Source: CAMDPA01 sp964574325
Lineage (GTDB): Bacteria; Pseudomonadota; Alphaproteobacteria; Rhizobiales; Hyphomicrobiaceae
Reading direction: 5' to 3'
Length of the DNA stretch: 64,000 nt
Assembly (NCBI GenBank): GCA_964574325.1
Contig: CAZNMY010000002.1
Span: 62,001 to 126,000, forward strand
This document shows, piece by piece, positions 41,542 through 50,598 of the stretch (its first letter is position 1; every line of letters begins with the position of its first letter). The position numbers and the translations under genes are program-made. The notes under the pieces are model-generated. The model saw only the letters and a list, made by a program, of their open reading frames with translations. It was not told the origin of the DNA and ran no database searches.

Positions 41542-44500
41542 ATGAGGAAGACGGGTGATTCATTTCAGCTCAGCGCCAGTGATCTTGTTGGGCATCTTAA
41601 CTGCCGGCATCTCACGTATCTCGATCGCGCAGTCGCAGAGGGCGCCCTTACCAAGCCCAAGGTCTGGGACCCGCTTCTCAGGATTCTCTCCGAGCGCGGC
41701 ACTGCGCACGAGCACGCGTTCATTGAACATCTCCAGGCTTCTGGCTTCGAGGTCGTCAGGATCGATGGCATCGAAGTAACCGAGAGTGCGGTCGCCGAGA
41801 CACTGGCTGCTATGAAAGCCGGCGCGCAAATCATCGTGCAAGGCGCACTCGCGCATGAGGGCTGGATTGGCCGCGCCGATATTTTGCGGCGGATCGGCAC
41901 GCGCCCGAGTGCGTTCGGCTCCTGGTCTTATGAGGTCGTCGACACCAAGCTTGCCCGCGAAACCAAGGCGGGCGCCGTGCTGCAATTATGCCTCTATTCC
42001 GACCTGCTTGCGCGAGTTCAGGACGCTGAGCCTGAGTACATGTATGTAGTCGCCCCCTGGTCTGACTTCGTGCCGCAGCGCTACCGCTACGCCGATTGTG
42101 CCGCCTACTTCCGCAAGGTTAAGCGCGGGCTTTCGGTATCGCTCTCCGCGACAGACGGCGGCGAGACCTACCCCGATCCCAAAGAGCACTGCGACATCTG
42201 CCGCTGGCGCAATAATTGTGACAAGCGTCGCCGCGATGATGATCACCTGTGCCTGGTGGCGAACATCTCTAAGGTCCAGATCGGCGAACTCAAAAACCGC
42301 GACATCTCAACCTTGGCGCAACTGGCCGCGGTTCCTCTTCTGCTAACGTGGAAGCCGGAGCGCGGTTCGGCCGAGAGCTATACGCGTATCCGTGAACAAG
42401 CACGCCTTCAGCACGAAGCGCGTCGGTGCGGCGAGCGCAAATTCGAGCTGCTGCCGATCGAACAGGGCTTTGGCCTCACCCGTCTGCCGGAACCGTCTGC
42501 CGCCGACATCTTCCTCGACTTCGAAGGTGACCCCTTCGTGGGCGAGCATGGTATCGAGTACCTTTTCGGCTACATCTGCCGGGGCGAAGACGGCGAAACC
42601 TACACCGGCGAGTGGGCCTTTAGTCGTGCGGACGAGAAGGCGGCATTTGAGACCTTCGTCGATCTCGTCATGGCGCGTTGGCGGCAGCACCCTGGCCTTC
42701 ATATCTATCACTATGCCCCCTACGAACCGGCCGCGCTAAAGCGCCTGATGGGCCGATACGCAACGCGCGAAGATGAAATCGACCGGATGTTAAGAGCCGG
42801 CCTCTTTGTTGATCTCTTCCAGATTGTCCGCCGCGCTTTACGTGCCAGCGTCGAGAGCTATTCCATCAAGCAGATGGAGCCCTTCTTCGGCTTTGAGCGC
42901 GAGATGCCGTTAATCGATGCGAGCAGCGCCCTTGCCACTCTGCAGGCAGGCCTCGAACTCGGCGACATCGAAGGCATACCTGAGGACATCAAAGCTGCGG
43001 TCCGCGCCTACAATAAGGATGACTGTCGCTCGGCCGTCGCCCTGCGCGACTGGCTTGAAAAATTGCGGGCGGAGGTGATCGAGAGCGGCAGCGATATCCC
43101 AAGGCCTGCTCTCGGCGAAGATGGCGCGCCCAAGGAGAAAGTAACCGCATGGCTCCAGCGGATCGGCCCGCTCATCGTAAAACTAACTGGTGATGTTCCC
43201 GTCGATGCCGATGGGCGAACGGCCGAGCAGCACGGTCGTTGGTTGCTCGGCAACATCCTCGACTTTCATCGACGCGAAGAGAAAGCGACCTGGTGGGAAT
43301 ATTTCCGACTTAGAGATCTCTCACCTGAAGATCTTGGGGACGAACGCGCCGGGCTCTCGGGCCTGCGCTTCATTGGGGATGTCCCCCACCCGCCGGGCAG
43401 TAAGGCGCGAAATCCCGTCCATCGGTACTCCTTCCCGCCCCAAGATACGGATATCAGAGTTGAAGCCAAACTTTGCGCTCCCGGCGGAGATGCGATCGGT
43501 GAGGTCACCGCCATCTCCTTCGAAGACCGCACAATCAACATTAGAAAAGCCGGCAAGGCCGCCGCGCTACATCCGCAAGCCGTCTTCGAACACGATCACG
43601 TGGGGACAGAGGAACTCTCGAATTCTCTCGCGCGCCTCGCCGAATATGTGGTCGAGCACGGCCTCATCAGCGATGGGCCTTATCAGGCGCCGCGCGACCT
43701 TCTGCTCAAATCGTCGCCGCGTACCAGCGATGAGCAGTTGATGCGCGATGGTGAGACGGCGACAGACGCTGCCATCCGCCTATGCAGCCACCTTGAGGGC
43801 GGTATCCTTCCCATCCAGGGCCCGCCCGGAGCTGGTAAGACCTACACCGGCGCGCGCATGATCTGCGAGCTGATCCGCCAGGGAAAAACGGTCGGCATCA
43901 CAGCGAACAGCCACAAGGTGATCCGCAACCTCTTTGAAGGTGTAATCAAGGAAGCGACCAAACAACGAATTACAATCCGCTGCGCGCATAGGACAAACGA
44001 CGTTTCCCCCGCGCAGCCCATGCTGACACTCGTCAAGGGCAATCCAGAATTCTTCCAGGCTCTCGGCACCAGCATTCAGGTCGGCGGCGGCACCGCCTGG
44101 CTCTGGTCCCGTCCAGAGGCCGCCGAGACCCTCGACGTGCTGTTCGTCGATGAAGCCGCGCAAATGTCGCTGGCTAACGTGCTTGCGGTAGCGCAAGCGG
44201 CCAAGACAATCGTCTTGCTGGGTGACCCGCAACAGCTTGATCAACCTATGCAGGGCACTCACCCCGTAGGCACGGACGTGTCAGCACTCACACACATTCT
44301 CGACGGCGCACACACCATCCCTTCGGACAAGGGCCTTTTCCTCGGAGAGACATGGCGGCTCCATCCCGACATCACCGCATTCACATCCGAGATGTTTTAC
44401 GACGGCAAGCTGCGCTCCAAGGACGGCCTCGACGTGCAAGTCATCAAGTCAACCGGGGCGGTAAGTGGAGCGGGCCTCGGCTTCGTGCCGGTCCCGCATA

Positions 44501-45036
44501 CCGGAAATCAGAACTGCTCGCCCGAGGAGGCGGATGTCATCCGTGAACTCGTGACAAGCATTCTGCATTGCAAGCCCACGTGGCTCGACAGGGAAGGCAA
44601 TGAGGAAACGCTCACGCTCGAAGACATCATTATCATCACGCCCTACAATGCCCAGGTCTTCGAAATCCAGCAGCGCCTCCCCGGTGCCCGTGTTGGCACC
44701 GTCGACAAGTTCCAGGGCCAGGAGGCGCCCATAGCCATCTACTCGATGGCTACATCCAGTCATGCAGATGCCCCACGCGGCATGGAGTTCCTCTACAGCC
44801 TCAACCGTCTGAATGTAGCCACGTCTCGCGCCAAGTGCGTCTCGATCATCGTGGCCTCGCCTCGGTTGCTGGAAGCCGAGTGCCGCACGCCGCGCCAAAT
44901 TCAACTGGTGAATGCGTTCTGCCGGTTCCTGGAACTCGCGAAGCTCATCCCTACGCAGCCCTCTGCACATCCAGCGGCGACATCCGATCAACGGCAAGCC
45001 AGCTCACCCGGCACGAAGTCGCAGTCACATGGCTGA
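41542..45036 (+). CDS. TM0106-type RecB-like nuclease fused to SF1 (DNA2/UPF1-like) helicase
   Basis: This 1164-residue protein has three parts. Residues 1-240 form a Cas4/RecB-like nuclease with a predicted iron-sulphur cluster (Cys21 plus Cys217, Cys220 and Cys226) and active-site residues Asp113, Asp134 and Lys136, with Gln148 and Tyr152. The middle (about 325-510) resembles an RNase H-like exonuclease (DIFLDFEGDPF, YNKDDCRSAVALRDWL). The C-terminal helicase has Walker A GPPGAGKTYTG near 760, DEAAQMSL, VGTVDKFQGQEAP and NVATSRAK. Such proteins process DNA ends and often sit in defence islands. It overlaps the next gene by eight bases. Confidence 0.85.
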   Translation: MRKTGDSFQLSASDLVGHLNCRHLTYLDRAVAEGALTKPKVWDPLLRILSERGTAHEHAFIEHLQASGFEVVRIDGIEVTESAVAETLAAMKAGAQIIVQGALAHEGWIGRADILRRIGTRPSAFGSWSYEVVDTKLARETKAGAVLQLCLYSDLLARVQDAEPEYMYVVAPWSDFVPQRYRYADCAAYFRKVKRGLSVSLSATDGGETYPDPKEHCDICRWRNNCDKRRRDDDHLCLVANISKVQIGELKNRDISTLAQLAAVPLLLTWKPERGSAESYTRIREQARLQHEARRCGERKFELLPIEQGFGLTRLPEPSAADIFLDFEGDPFVGEHGIEYLFGYICRGEDGETYTGEWAFSRADEKAAFETFVDLVMARWRQHPGLHIYHYAPYEPAALKRLMGRYATREDEIDRMLRAGLFVDLFQIVRRALRASVESYSIKQMEPFFGFEREMPLIDASSALATLQAGLELGDIEGIPEDIKAAVRAYNKDDCRSAVALRDWLEKLRAEVIESGSDIPRPALGEDGAPKEKVTAWLQRIGPLIVKLTGDVPVDADGRTAEQHGRWLLGNILDFHRREEKATWWEYFRLRDLSPEDLGDERAGLSGLRFIGDVPHPPGSKARNPVHRYSFPPQDTDIRVEAKLCAPGGDAIGEVTAISFEDRTINIRKAGKAAALHPQAVFEHDHVGTEELSNSLARLAEYVVEHGLISDGPYQAPRDLLLKSSPRTSDEQLMRDGETATDAAIRLCSHLEGGILPIQGPPGAGKTYTGARMICELIRQGKTVGITANSHKVIRNLFEGVIKEATKQRITIRCAHRTNDVSPAQPMLTLVKGNPEFFQALGTSIQVGGGTAWLWSRPEAAETLDVLFVDEAAQMSLANVLAVAQAAKTIVLLGDPQQLDQPMQGTHPVGTDVSALTHILDGAHTIPSDKGLFLGETWRLHPDITAFTSEMFYDGKLRSKDGLDVQVIKSTGAVSGAGLGFVPVPHTGNQNCSPEEADVIRELVTSILHCKPTWLDREGNEETLTLEDIIIITPYNAQVFEIQQRLPGARVGTVDKFQGQEAPIAIYSMATSSHADAPRGMEFLYSLNRLNVATSRAKCVSIIVASPRLLEAECRTPRQIQLVNAFCRFLELAKLIPTQPSAHPAATSDQRQASSPGTKSQSHG

Positions 45037-45943
45037 TCTTCCCCACCTCAACGTCCGGCAAATTATTGGCGAGCGTTCCCTCTTCGTGACTCGCTGGTGG
45101 GGCTTCCGTCCCGACTCCTGGGGCGCGGTGCTGTTCAGTGAAGAGGCCATCGTCAACAGATGGCTGAACGACTGCCCTCAAGGCGGATTTGTGCTCGGCT
45201 TCGCAAGCCACAATCCTCAAGAACAGATTGAGCCTGCTGACCAAGGCCGCGTGCTCGGCGTTTACGAATTCGCACCCGAAAAAATTCGTGCCACTGATCC
45301 CGAGGCCATCGATCCCGCCTGGTTGAATGATGCGCGCCTCCAGAATGCTAGCGGACGATTTCGATGGCCCTTCGGCTTCAAAGCCGTGCGGGCCTGGCGC
45401 TTTATCAAAAGCAACGTCATGACGCGCGGCTCGCTGCCGGACGCAAGACGCAAAGGATTCATTCTAACCCGCGACATGGCTCCCATCACCGGGACGGATC
45501 TCAATCTCATAGACCAGTACTTGTTGGAGGAGACGCCGGTCTACCGCCGTCCCTTTCAGCCCTTACGCCTTACCGATCCTAATGCTGTCCCCGACCGCAA
45601 TTATCTACTTGTCTGCCGGGACATCAGCATGCTCCGCCGCATCCCGCTCTGGCGCGCGGGTGACATTCTCTACAAACCGGGCATCGCCTCCGATATCGAC
45701 GCCCGCCTCGGCGGCCACAACAACCATGCCATTGCCAAGCTGTTCGGGTTGAAGCTAGAGGAAGTTTGGCGCTCTGGAACTTGCACAACCGAACTCGCCC
45801 GCGCACGCGAACGCGAGATGATCTACGTGTGCGAGCAACGCTGCCGCCTGGCTGCCGAAGGCCAACGCGAGTTCTTCCTCGGCCCGGAAGCCGACCTTCA
45901 TCACTTCATAGCAGCAGCTGGCGGCGCGACGCGTGTCGCTTGA
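45029..45943 (+). CDS. Unknown partner of the nuclease-helicase, possible GIY-YIG (T5orf172-like) C-terminus
   Basis: This 304-residue protein starts in an eight-base overlap with the helicase gene, so the pair is likely to act together. The first 180 residues are unrecognised, with Trp-rich RWWGFRPDSWGAVLFSEE and a repeated Arg-Phe-Arg-Trp-Pro-Phe-Gly-Phe region. The last 110 residues read YLLVCRDIS, ILYKPGIASDIDARLGGH, a Glu in ARAREREMIY and REFFLGPE, which loosely fit the order of a GIY-YIG endonuclease. That match is weak. A DNA-related role fits the neighbour. Confidence 0.5.
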   Translation: MADLPHLNVRQIIGERSLFVTRWWGFRPDSWGAVLFSEEAIVNRWLNDCPQGGFVLGFASHNPQEQIEPADQGRVLGVYEFAPEKIRATDPEAIDPAWLNDARLQNASGRFRWPFGFKAVRAWRFIKSNVMTRGSLPDARRKGFILTRDMAPITGTDLNLIDQYLLEETPVYRRPFQPLRLTDPNAVPDRNYLLVCRDISMLRRIPLWRAGDILYKPGIASDIDARLGGHNNHAIAKLFGLKLEEVWRSGTCTTELARAREREMIYVCEQRCRLAAEGQREFFLGPEADLHHFIAAAGGATRVA

Positions 45944-46021
45944 TGCGGCTTGCAGACCAGCGCGATCACGTCTGAACCAAATCAGCACCCTGCGGTCCCA
46001 ACTTCGACGAGCGGGCGGGTG

Positions 46022-46504
46022 TCAACGCAAACTGATCGCGCTCAGCAGCGCAGCCATTAAATCCCGCCGCTCATCCGCCGGTCGTGTCATTTTCAACGGC
46101 ACGGCGACAACGTCCTTGCCCTTCAAGCGCGAGGTTGGCAATCCGGCAAGGCTGCGGTTCAAGAACAGATGACACGCGTACGGCGTGTCGGGCGGGAAGC
46201 AGGCGAACCAGACGCTAATGTTGAAGAACGTCTCGAAGTTCAGCAGCGTGCGATGTTCGTAGGCATCGATGATGATCGCGTCCTGGTAAACCTGCTTGGC
46301 CTTCACATCGACGGCGATGGTGCCGATGGTCGGAATGCCGACAAGAAAATCAGGCCGCTTGATCTCACCGCGCAGGTGCTGCGGGATGGTCATGGGCGAC
46401 TGTTCAACATAGATGTGGGGCAGGTGACACCGATCGAGCCAGGCACGGAACCGGTCTTCGGCGGCGGCTCCTATCGCCTTGCGTTCGGTTTGCGTCAATG
46501 TCAT
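46022..46504 (-). CDS. PD-(D/E)XK nuclease-like protein of the element backbone
   Basis: The 160-residue protein starts MTLTQTERKAIGAAAEDRFR, where the Glu and the helix fit the restriction-endonuclease fold, then has KRPDFLVGIPTIGTIAVDVK, giving Pro-Asp ... Asp-x-Lys. The C-terminus MTRPADERRDLMAALL is duplicated as a fragment at 41334-41471. The ATG at 46504 overlaps the upstream gene by ATGA; the longer open frame to 46708 is a shadow of that gene. A repair or restriction-like role is possible; it is the last gene of a leftward series. Confidence 0.65.
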   Translation of the reverse strand: MTLTQTERKAIGAAAEDRFRAWLDRCHLPHIYVEQSPMTIPQHLRGEIKRPDFLVGIPTIGTIAVDVKAKQVYQDAIIIDAYEHRTLLNFETFFNISVWFACFPPDTPYACHLFLNRSLAGLPTSRLKGKDVVAVPLKMTRPADERRDLMAALLSAISLR

Positions 46505-47178
46505 GCGGGATCGCGGTCGCGCCGTTTGGACGGCTTGCCGCGACCTTGCTGTAATTTTTGCGGGGCCGGGGCCGGACGCTGCGGTCTTGCAGATCGCTTG
46601 CGCGGCGCAACCTCGGTCTGTGCTTGCGCCCACTGAAACAGATCGCCCTGCACTTTCGCTGCTGCGGCCTTGCTCCACATCTTGCCCTTGGCTTGTTGCT
46701 CGATCCACGCCGTCACAAACGTCACCGGCCCGCCCGCGTTCATCAGTTCGAGGGCCGGGATGAAGTGCGAGCGGTAGCCGGTTTCGGTAATCGGCAACGG
46801 TGACTTCTTGGGAGCGATGCTCTCCACTTCGATGTGGTCACTGCCGCTCGACAGGTAGTCGCGGGCATGGGTGATGCGGATGCGCACGCTCTCGTTGCTC
46901 ACCGGATTGCGCCACTCGATTTCATAGCGGGATTTGTGGGGCGAGTTGCCGCCAATGGGTTGACGTTCGCCGTTGCGTGCTTCTCCCGGTTTGCGCGCGA
47001 GTTCGGTCGCAACTTTCTGCCGAGCCTCCGTCACATTCCGCGCCCGGACGGTGATTTCGTCGGCACCATCCTCGCATGTGGCGATGAATACGTCGGGACC
47101 GGCGCCCCAGTAAGCACCGGAGCTGTCATAGCCATCGCGATTGACGCGAATGCGCTGGAATTCGTGCTTGGAGGTCAT
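46501..47178 (-). CDS. Unknown protein, 225 residues, element backbone
   Basis: This soluble protein has a structured first 165 residues, including NRDGYDSSGAYWGAGPDVFI and a strand-rich EWRNPVSNESVRIRITHARDYL. A highly basic Arg/Lys/Pro/Gln tail (RKRSARPQRPAPAPQK and onward) is likely to touch nucleic acid. No family is recognised. It overlaps both neighbours by ATGA, so it belongs to the leftward operon that begins upstream with ardC or earlier. Confidence 0.65.
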   Translation of the reverse strand: MTSKHEFQRIRVNRDGYDSSGAYWGAGPDVFIATCEDGADEITVRARNVTEARQKVATELARKPGEARNGERQPIGGNSPHKSRYEIEWRNPVSNESVRIRITHARDYLSSGSDHIEVESIAPKKSPLPITETGYRSHFIPALELMNAGGPVTFVTAWIEQQAKGKMWSKAAAAKVQGDLFQWAQAQTEVAPRKRSARPQRPAPAPQKLQQGRGKPSKRRDRDPA

Positions 47179-47759
47179 GGCGATCCTCCGGGCTCCGGCT
47201 CAGACCTCGATGCGCTTCGACCCTTGAGACGGCGATCACTGTTGGCATCGCGTGCCGGGTCGGTATCCGCATTGGCACTTGATACGGGAGCCGGATTTGC
47301 CCTGGCATAGGCGGCGACCCGCTCGGCGATGGTCGCTGCCGGCAGGCGGATGTCATCGACCAGCTTGAAATAGCGGTCACCCAATCGCGCATAGATGTCG
47401 GTGAGGTTGCCCCACAGCCGCTCGGAGATGCGGAAGCTTTCGACCCCATGCCTGGTCGTCCAGCCGACGGGAGGCAGGACGTTGAGCGCGTACATGAAGC
47501 GCGCTTCGTCGACCTCGATGATGTCCTGCATGTATCGCGCGGTGCCGGCGGCATCGGCGAGCTTCCAGGCGTCGTCGAAGGCGATGCGCTGTGCGGCCGG
47601 ATGGCGTGCTTGGATCTCGGCGGCACTTTCCTGGAAGTGCAGCGTCAGGCCATCATCGGGATGAATGAGATCGAGGATCGCGGTTTCGCCCGGTACGTAC
47701 CAGCATTCGGTGAAGGCCTCGTAGGGCAGCTTGCGGCGCTCTGTGGGTTGATCGGTCAT
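47175..47759 (-). CDS. Unknown protein, 194 residues, element backbone (DUF1419-like at best)
   Basis: The protein begins MTDQPTERRKLPYEAFTECW and contains LHFQESAAEIQARHPAAQRI and MYALNVLPPVGWT in a compact core, ending in a charged disordered tail. The N-terminal half recalls DUF1419-type proteins of alphaproteobacterial plasmids, but I am not certain of this. I chose the ATG at 47759 because it gives a four-base overlap with ardC; the open frame upstream is a shadow. No catalytic motif is visible. Confidence 0.6.
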   Translation of the reverse strand: MTDQPTERRKLPYEAFTECWYVPGETAILDLIHPDDGLTLHFQESAAEIQARHPAAQRIAFDDAWKLADAAGTARYMQDIIEVDEARFMYALNVLPPVGWTTRHGVESFRISERLWGNLTDIYARLGDRYFKLVDDIRLPAATIAERVAAYARANPAPVSSANADTDPARDANSDRRLKGRSASRSEPEPGGSP

Positions 47760-48859
47760 GAGCGCAGCCCTTCGTTCGGATCGGAACCGGCGATACGCGC
47801 TGCCGTTTCGCCGTCGGGTCGCGACGGCATGCCGTCTTCGGTTGGCTCCTCTGCAAACGGGTCGGGATCTGGCTTTGCCGGCTGCCTGTCGAACAGGTAG
47901 TCGACGGCGCGGGTGGCCATCGATGCGGCGGTGAAAATCGCCTTGTTGTCGTCCTTCAGCGCCGCGATCCACGAAGCGCAATACTGCGCATGATCGATGC
48001 GTGGCGTGTTGGTCACTTCCAAGTGCGCACAGAGGAACGCCGCCCCCAATTCGGCGACCAGTTCCTCGAACGCGTAGGCCTTGTCGCCAAAGCGCTCGCC
48101 AAATGTCCGGTTGAGGCGATGGGCGGCGCCGCTGCCGTGAATTTCCTCGTGCAGCAGGGTCGAATAATAGCTTTCGGTCGGGGTGGACGTCGGAGTGCCG
48201 ACGAATAATTCGCGTGGTGGCATCTGGATGAAGTCGCCCTCACCATTGAGACCGCGATGACGGTAGAAGGCGCGCTGTCCGCCTTCTCGCACCTCGACAC
48301 CGACATGCGCGATGAACGCATCGACGGCAGCGAGGCGGGTTGTCAGATCCGGCCGCGGCTGGGCGGCAGGAATGAACCTGGCGCGGACCTCGGCGGGGAT
48401 GTCGACCTGGTCGATGTTGAAGACGTAGGCCGCCTTGGCAAACAGGCGCTTGCCGCCATTATCTTCATTGTTGCCGTCGGGCGCGGTGTTGGCCTTGACT
48501 TCCGTGGCGGCATCCTTGGGCACCCACTCGCCGTACTTGACGATGAGCGAGCCTTTTTCGCCTTTGCGCACGCCGGCATCGAGTTCGAGCCACTGCTTGA
48601 ACGTTGCCCAGATCTGATGCTCGAATTTCTTGGTATCGGCATCGATCCACAGCGAGAGAACGTTGGAGCCGCGATAGGTCTTCTCGGTGACTGCGTTCAT
48701 CGGCAGGGTGAAGGCGACGCCTGGACGATGCCAGGGCATCTCGAAGCTGCCGGCACCGGCTTCGATGGCGGCGACGATCTTGGAGGTGATGGCCTCGTGA
48801 ACGTCTATTCTAGGTTTGAGCTGATCGTACTTGCGCGGATTTGATTTTGGTTTTGCCAT
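47756..48859 (-). CDS. ArdC-like antirestriction protein (ssDNA-binding domain plus zincin-like metallopeptidase)
   Basis: This 367-residue protein has the ArdC layout. The N-terminal domain (residues 15-140) includes PWHRPGVAFTLPMNAVT and SLIVKYGEW. A C-terminal peptidase-like domain has the zinc motif LLHEEIHGSGAAHRLNR, with His-Glu-x2-His, followed by a Glu in FEELVAELGAAFLC. ArdC-type proteins on mobile elements protect incoming DNA from host restriction. This fits an element that also carries its own type I system. The ATG at 48859 follows a GGAGC. Confidence 0.88.
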   Translation of the reverse strand: MAKPKSNPRKYDQLKPRIDVHEAITSKIVAAIEAGAGSFEMPWHRPGVAFTLPMNAVTEKTYRGSNVLSLWIDADTKKFEHQIWATFKQWLELDAGVRKGEKGSLIVKYGEWVPKDAATEVKANTAPDGNNEDNGGKRLFAKAAYVFNIDQVDIPAEVRARFIPAAQPRPDLTTRLAAVDAFIAHVGVEVREGGQRAFYRHRGLNGEGDFIQMPPRELFVGTPTSTPTESYYSTLLHEEIHGSGAAHRLNRTFGERFGDKAYAFEELVAELGAAFLCAHLEVTNTPRIDHAQYCASWIAALKDDNKAIFTAASMATRAVDYLFDRQPAKPDPDPFAEEPTEDGMPSRPDGETAARIAGSDPNEGLRS

Positions 48860-48876
48860 TGGGGGCTCCTTTTGCG

Positions 48877-48908
48877 GCGAGGGGTTTGCCCCAAGGGGCC
48901 CCTCGCCA
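48877..48908. repeat. GC-rich inverted repeat between ardC and the upstream gene
   Basis: Nine-base arms GGCGAGGGG (48877-48885) and CCCCTCGCC (48900-48908) surround a 14-base loop that itself contains GCCCC and GGGGC. It lies in the leader of ardC on the minus strand. There is no T-tract on that side, so it may be an mRNA structure or operator rather than a terminator. Confidence 0.6.
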
Positions 48909-48963
48909 CGAAAGGAGACGCGCGGCTTCGAATGCCGAACGTCCCTCTCCCAAAAGCTTGGCT

Positions 48964-49581
48964 TTACGCGTCGGCGCTTGGCGCCTTGCCACGGCCGGTG
49001 CGGGCACGCGTGCCGGCATTGGCTCTTGCCGCTGCAGCATCGGGTGCAGCGGTTTCAGCGCGGGCGGTACGTTCGGCTTCGAGCGTCTCCGCTGATTTCC
49101 AGGCGAGCAGATTGCCGCCGAAGCGCAGGCCGCTTTTGCCAGCGAGATCGCGGGCAAGCACGGTGTAGCGGCCTTTGGCATTCCAGAACGAGCCAATGTC
49201 GGTGTAGCTGGGTTTGCCGGTTTGTGCGTTGGCCTTGCCGGGGCGATTGCGCAACGTGACGTAGAGCGGAATGTCCTTGGATTCTGGTGCAAACAATCCG
49301 GCGGGGCGTTCGCCGGTCTTCTTGAACTCGGCTTGCAGCATCGCATCCTTGGCGGCGAGATCACGATCGCGCGCGGTCGCATAGCTGCCCCAGATGGTGG
49401 ACACGGTGCCATCACGCGGATCGGTCACTTCGCGCGGTTCCAACTTGCGAATGTCGTAGACGTCGCCATCGGGGGTAGTGAACCAGCCCGAGAGGGTTCC
49501 GTTGTTGATGAAGAAGCCGCTATTGGCTTGGACTTGAGTGCCGGCATCCGGCGCGGCGGCGGTCGTCGTGGTGGTCGTCAT
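48964..49581 (-). CDS. Unknown protein, 205 residues, element backbone
   Basis: This soluble protein begins with a Thr-rich stretch and then a structured core: NSGFFINNGTLSGWFTTPDG, YDIRKLEPREVTDP and PLYVTLRNRPGKANAQTGKP. It ends in an Ala/Arg-rich tail that could bind nucleic acid. The core repeats a short strand pattern seen in small OB-like or DUF736-type plasmid proteins, but the match is too weak to name. I chose the ATG at 49581. The long upstream frame crosses a non-coding stretch and was rejected. Confidence 0.6.
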   Translation of the reverse strand: MTTTTTTAAAPDAGTQVQANSGFFINNGTLSGWFTTPDGDVYDIRKLEPREVTDPRDGTVSTIWGSYATARDRDLAAKDAMLQAEFKKTGERPAGLFAPESKDIPLYVTLRNRPGKANAQTGKPSYTDIGSFWNAKGRYTVLARDLAGKSGLRFGGNLLAWKSAETLEAERTARAETAAPDAAAARANAGTRARTGRGKAPSADA

Positions 49582-49889
49582 GTGTGTCTCCGTTTGAAAA
49601 TGTCTAAAGCAACGAGCCGAAGCTAGCGCAGTCGTTCCGCCTACAGAAAGAGCCAATGACCATGTTGCCGAACTTCGTCTGTCCCGTTGGTCCAGCGTGG
49701 CTGGTCGTTTTGTCGAATGGCCCCAACAGCGCCCTGCCTCGTGCTTGCAAGCCTCCGAGTCTCGGGGCTGTTTTCTCGGAGCCGACCATCGCGGGCCTTC
49801 ACAAGCTGAGGCCCGCGTGGGCGGCGCAGAGACAGCCCCGGGGCTGTTTTCTTGGTGAGATCGGAGCGGCCTGCCCGGGCGCATTGGCA
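49582..49889. other. Intergenic region with repeated CGGGGCTGTTTTC words and a palindrome
   Basis: The word CGGGGCTGTTTTC occurs near 49755 and again at 49840. The second lies in the perfect palindrome ACAGCCCCGGGGCTGT (49833-49848), followed by TTTCTT, which would resemble a plus-strand terminator but has almost no loop. Promoters for the leftward gene at 48964-49581 should lie here. Confidence 0.45.
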
Positions 49890-50273
49890 TCAGTTGCGGC
49901 AGTGGGCCGGAACACGGGCGAGTAGCGCATCGAAAAAGTCATCGCTCGCAAAGTGCAGTGTGGGCGTCAGCGGCAAGCTGGCGACGAGGTGCAGCAGTAC
50001 GGCATCGAACAGGCAGTGCGCGTCGCGGTCGCAGCTCTGGAAATACGCCGCCCAAGGCCGCCAGCGAGGATCGCGCAGCACGATCGCCGCTGCACGGATA
50101 CGGGCAAGCAACGCCTTCGATTGAGCGTTGTCGCCTCCATAGCGCCAGGAGATTGCGATGATCATGGACGGCTCGAGCCGATGCGCGAGCGGCACGCGGG
50201 CGAGGGTATCGAATGCCGCCGCAACCAGGGCCGGTGGCACGGGAGCAGTTGCGATCTGGTCATCTTGTGTCAT
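49890..50273 (-). CDS. Unknown protein, 127 residues
   Basis: This mostly helical protein starts MTQDDQIATAPVPPALVAAA and contains SMIIAISWRYGGDNAQSKAL, WAAYFQSCDRDAHCLFDAVL and a C-terminal ALLARVPAHCRN. Three Cys are present but not in a clear metal-binding pattern. No family is recognised. It lies at the upstream end of the leftward backbone genes, separated from the next gene by 308 bases, and probably has its own promoter. An earlier in-frame start at 50327 is possible. Confidence 0.5.
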   Translation of the reverse strand: MTQDDQIATAPVPPALVAAAFDTLARVPLAHRLEPSMIIAISWRYGGDNAQSKALLARIRAAAIVLRDPRWRPWAAYFQSCDRDAHCLFDAVLLHLVASLPLTPTLHFASDDFFDALLARVPAHCRN

Positions 50274-50360
50274 TGGCTTTTCCTCATCAGTGGTGGGCGA
50301 GGCAAAGCTGTGCGGCGGCGGGAGCACGTGAAAGCGATCAACGTGATATCGTGCATTTGT
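50274..50360. other. Short intergenic segment before direct repeat copy 1
   Basis: Nothing recognisable is present beyond the presumed promoter of the leftward 127-residue gene. The direct repeat begins immediately to the right. Confidence 0.3.
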
Positions 50361-50591
50361 GCAGGCAAGCGGCGCTGCTCGCGTGATGGATCGTCACCCG
50401 CATGGGCGGAGACCCAGGCCCACATTCATCGCAGCCATCCTGGGGCTCCGGTCGGTCATTGTTTATGACCGACTAGAGCCAGGCCCCGTGCTCTTGCACG
50501 GGGACACGCCCGACCCTCGCAATGAGGTCAGAAGATCTTCCAACATCACTGGCTGACGACTCTACGCTGTCGATTGTTCACCGGCCTGCAA
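50361..50591. repeat. Direct repeat copy 1 flanking the pRiA4b-like gene (with a ~63-bp insert)
   Basis: It matches 51672-51837 closely. Both share GCGTGATGGATCGTCACCCG, then GGGCGGAGACCCAGGCCC, the hairpin CCCCGTGC-TCTT-GCACGGGG (here 50484-50503), and AATGAGGTCAGAAGAT. Copy 1 alone carries an extra segment of about 63 bases that contains a perfect hairpin, GTCGGTCAT-TGTTT-ATGACCGAC (50451-50473). Confidence 0.8.
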
Positions 50592-50598
50592 ACGGTGC

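Noticed and set aside
49833..49854. Plus-strand rho-independent terminator
   Set aside because: The palindrome has no proper loop, the T-tract is interrupted, and no plus-strand gene ends just upstream.
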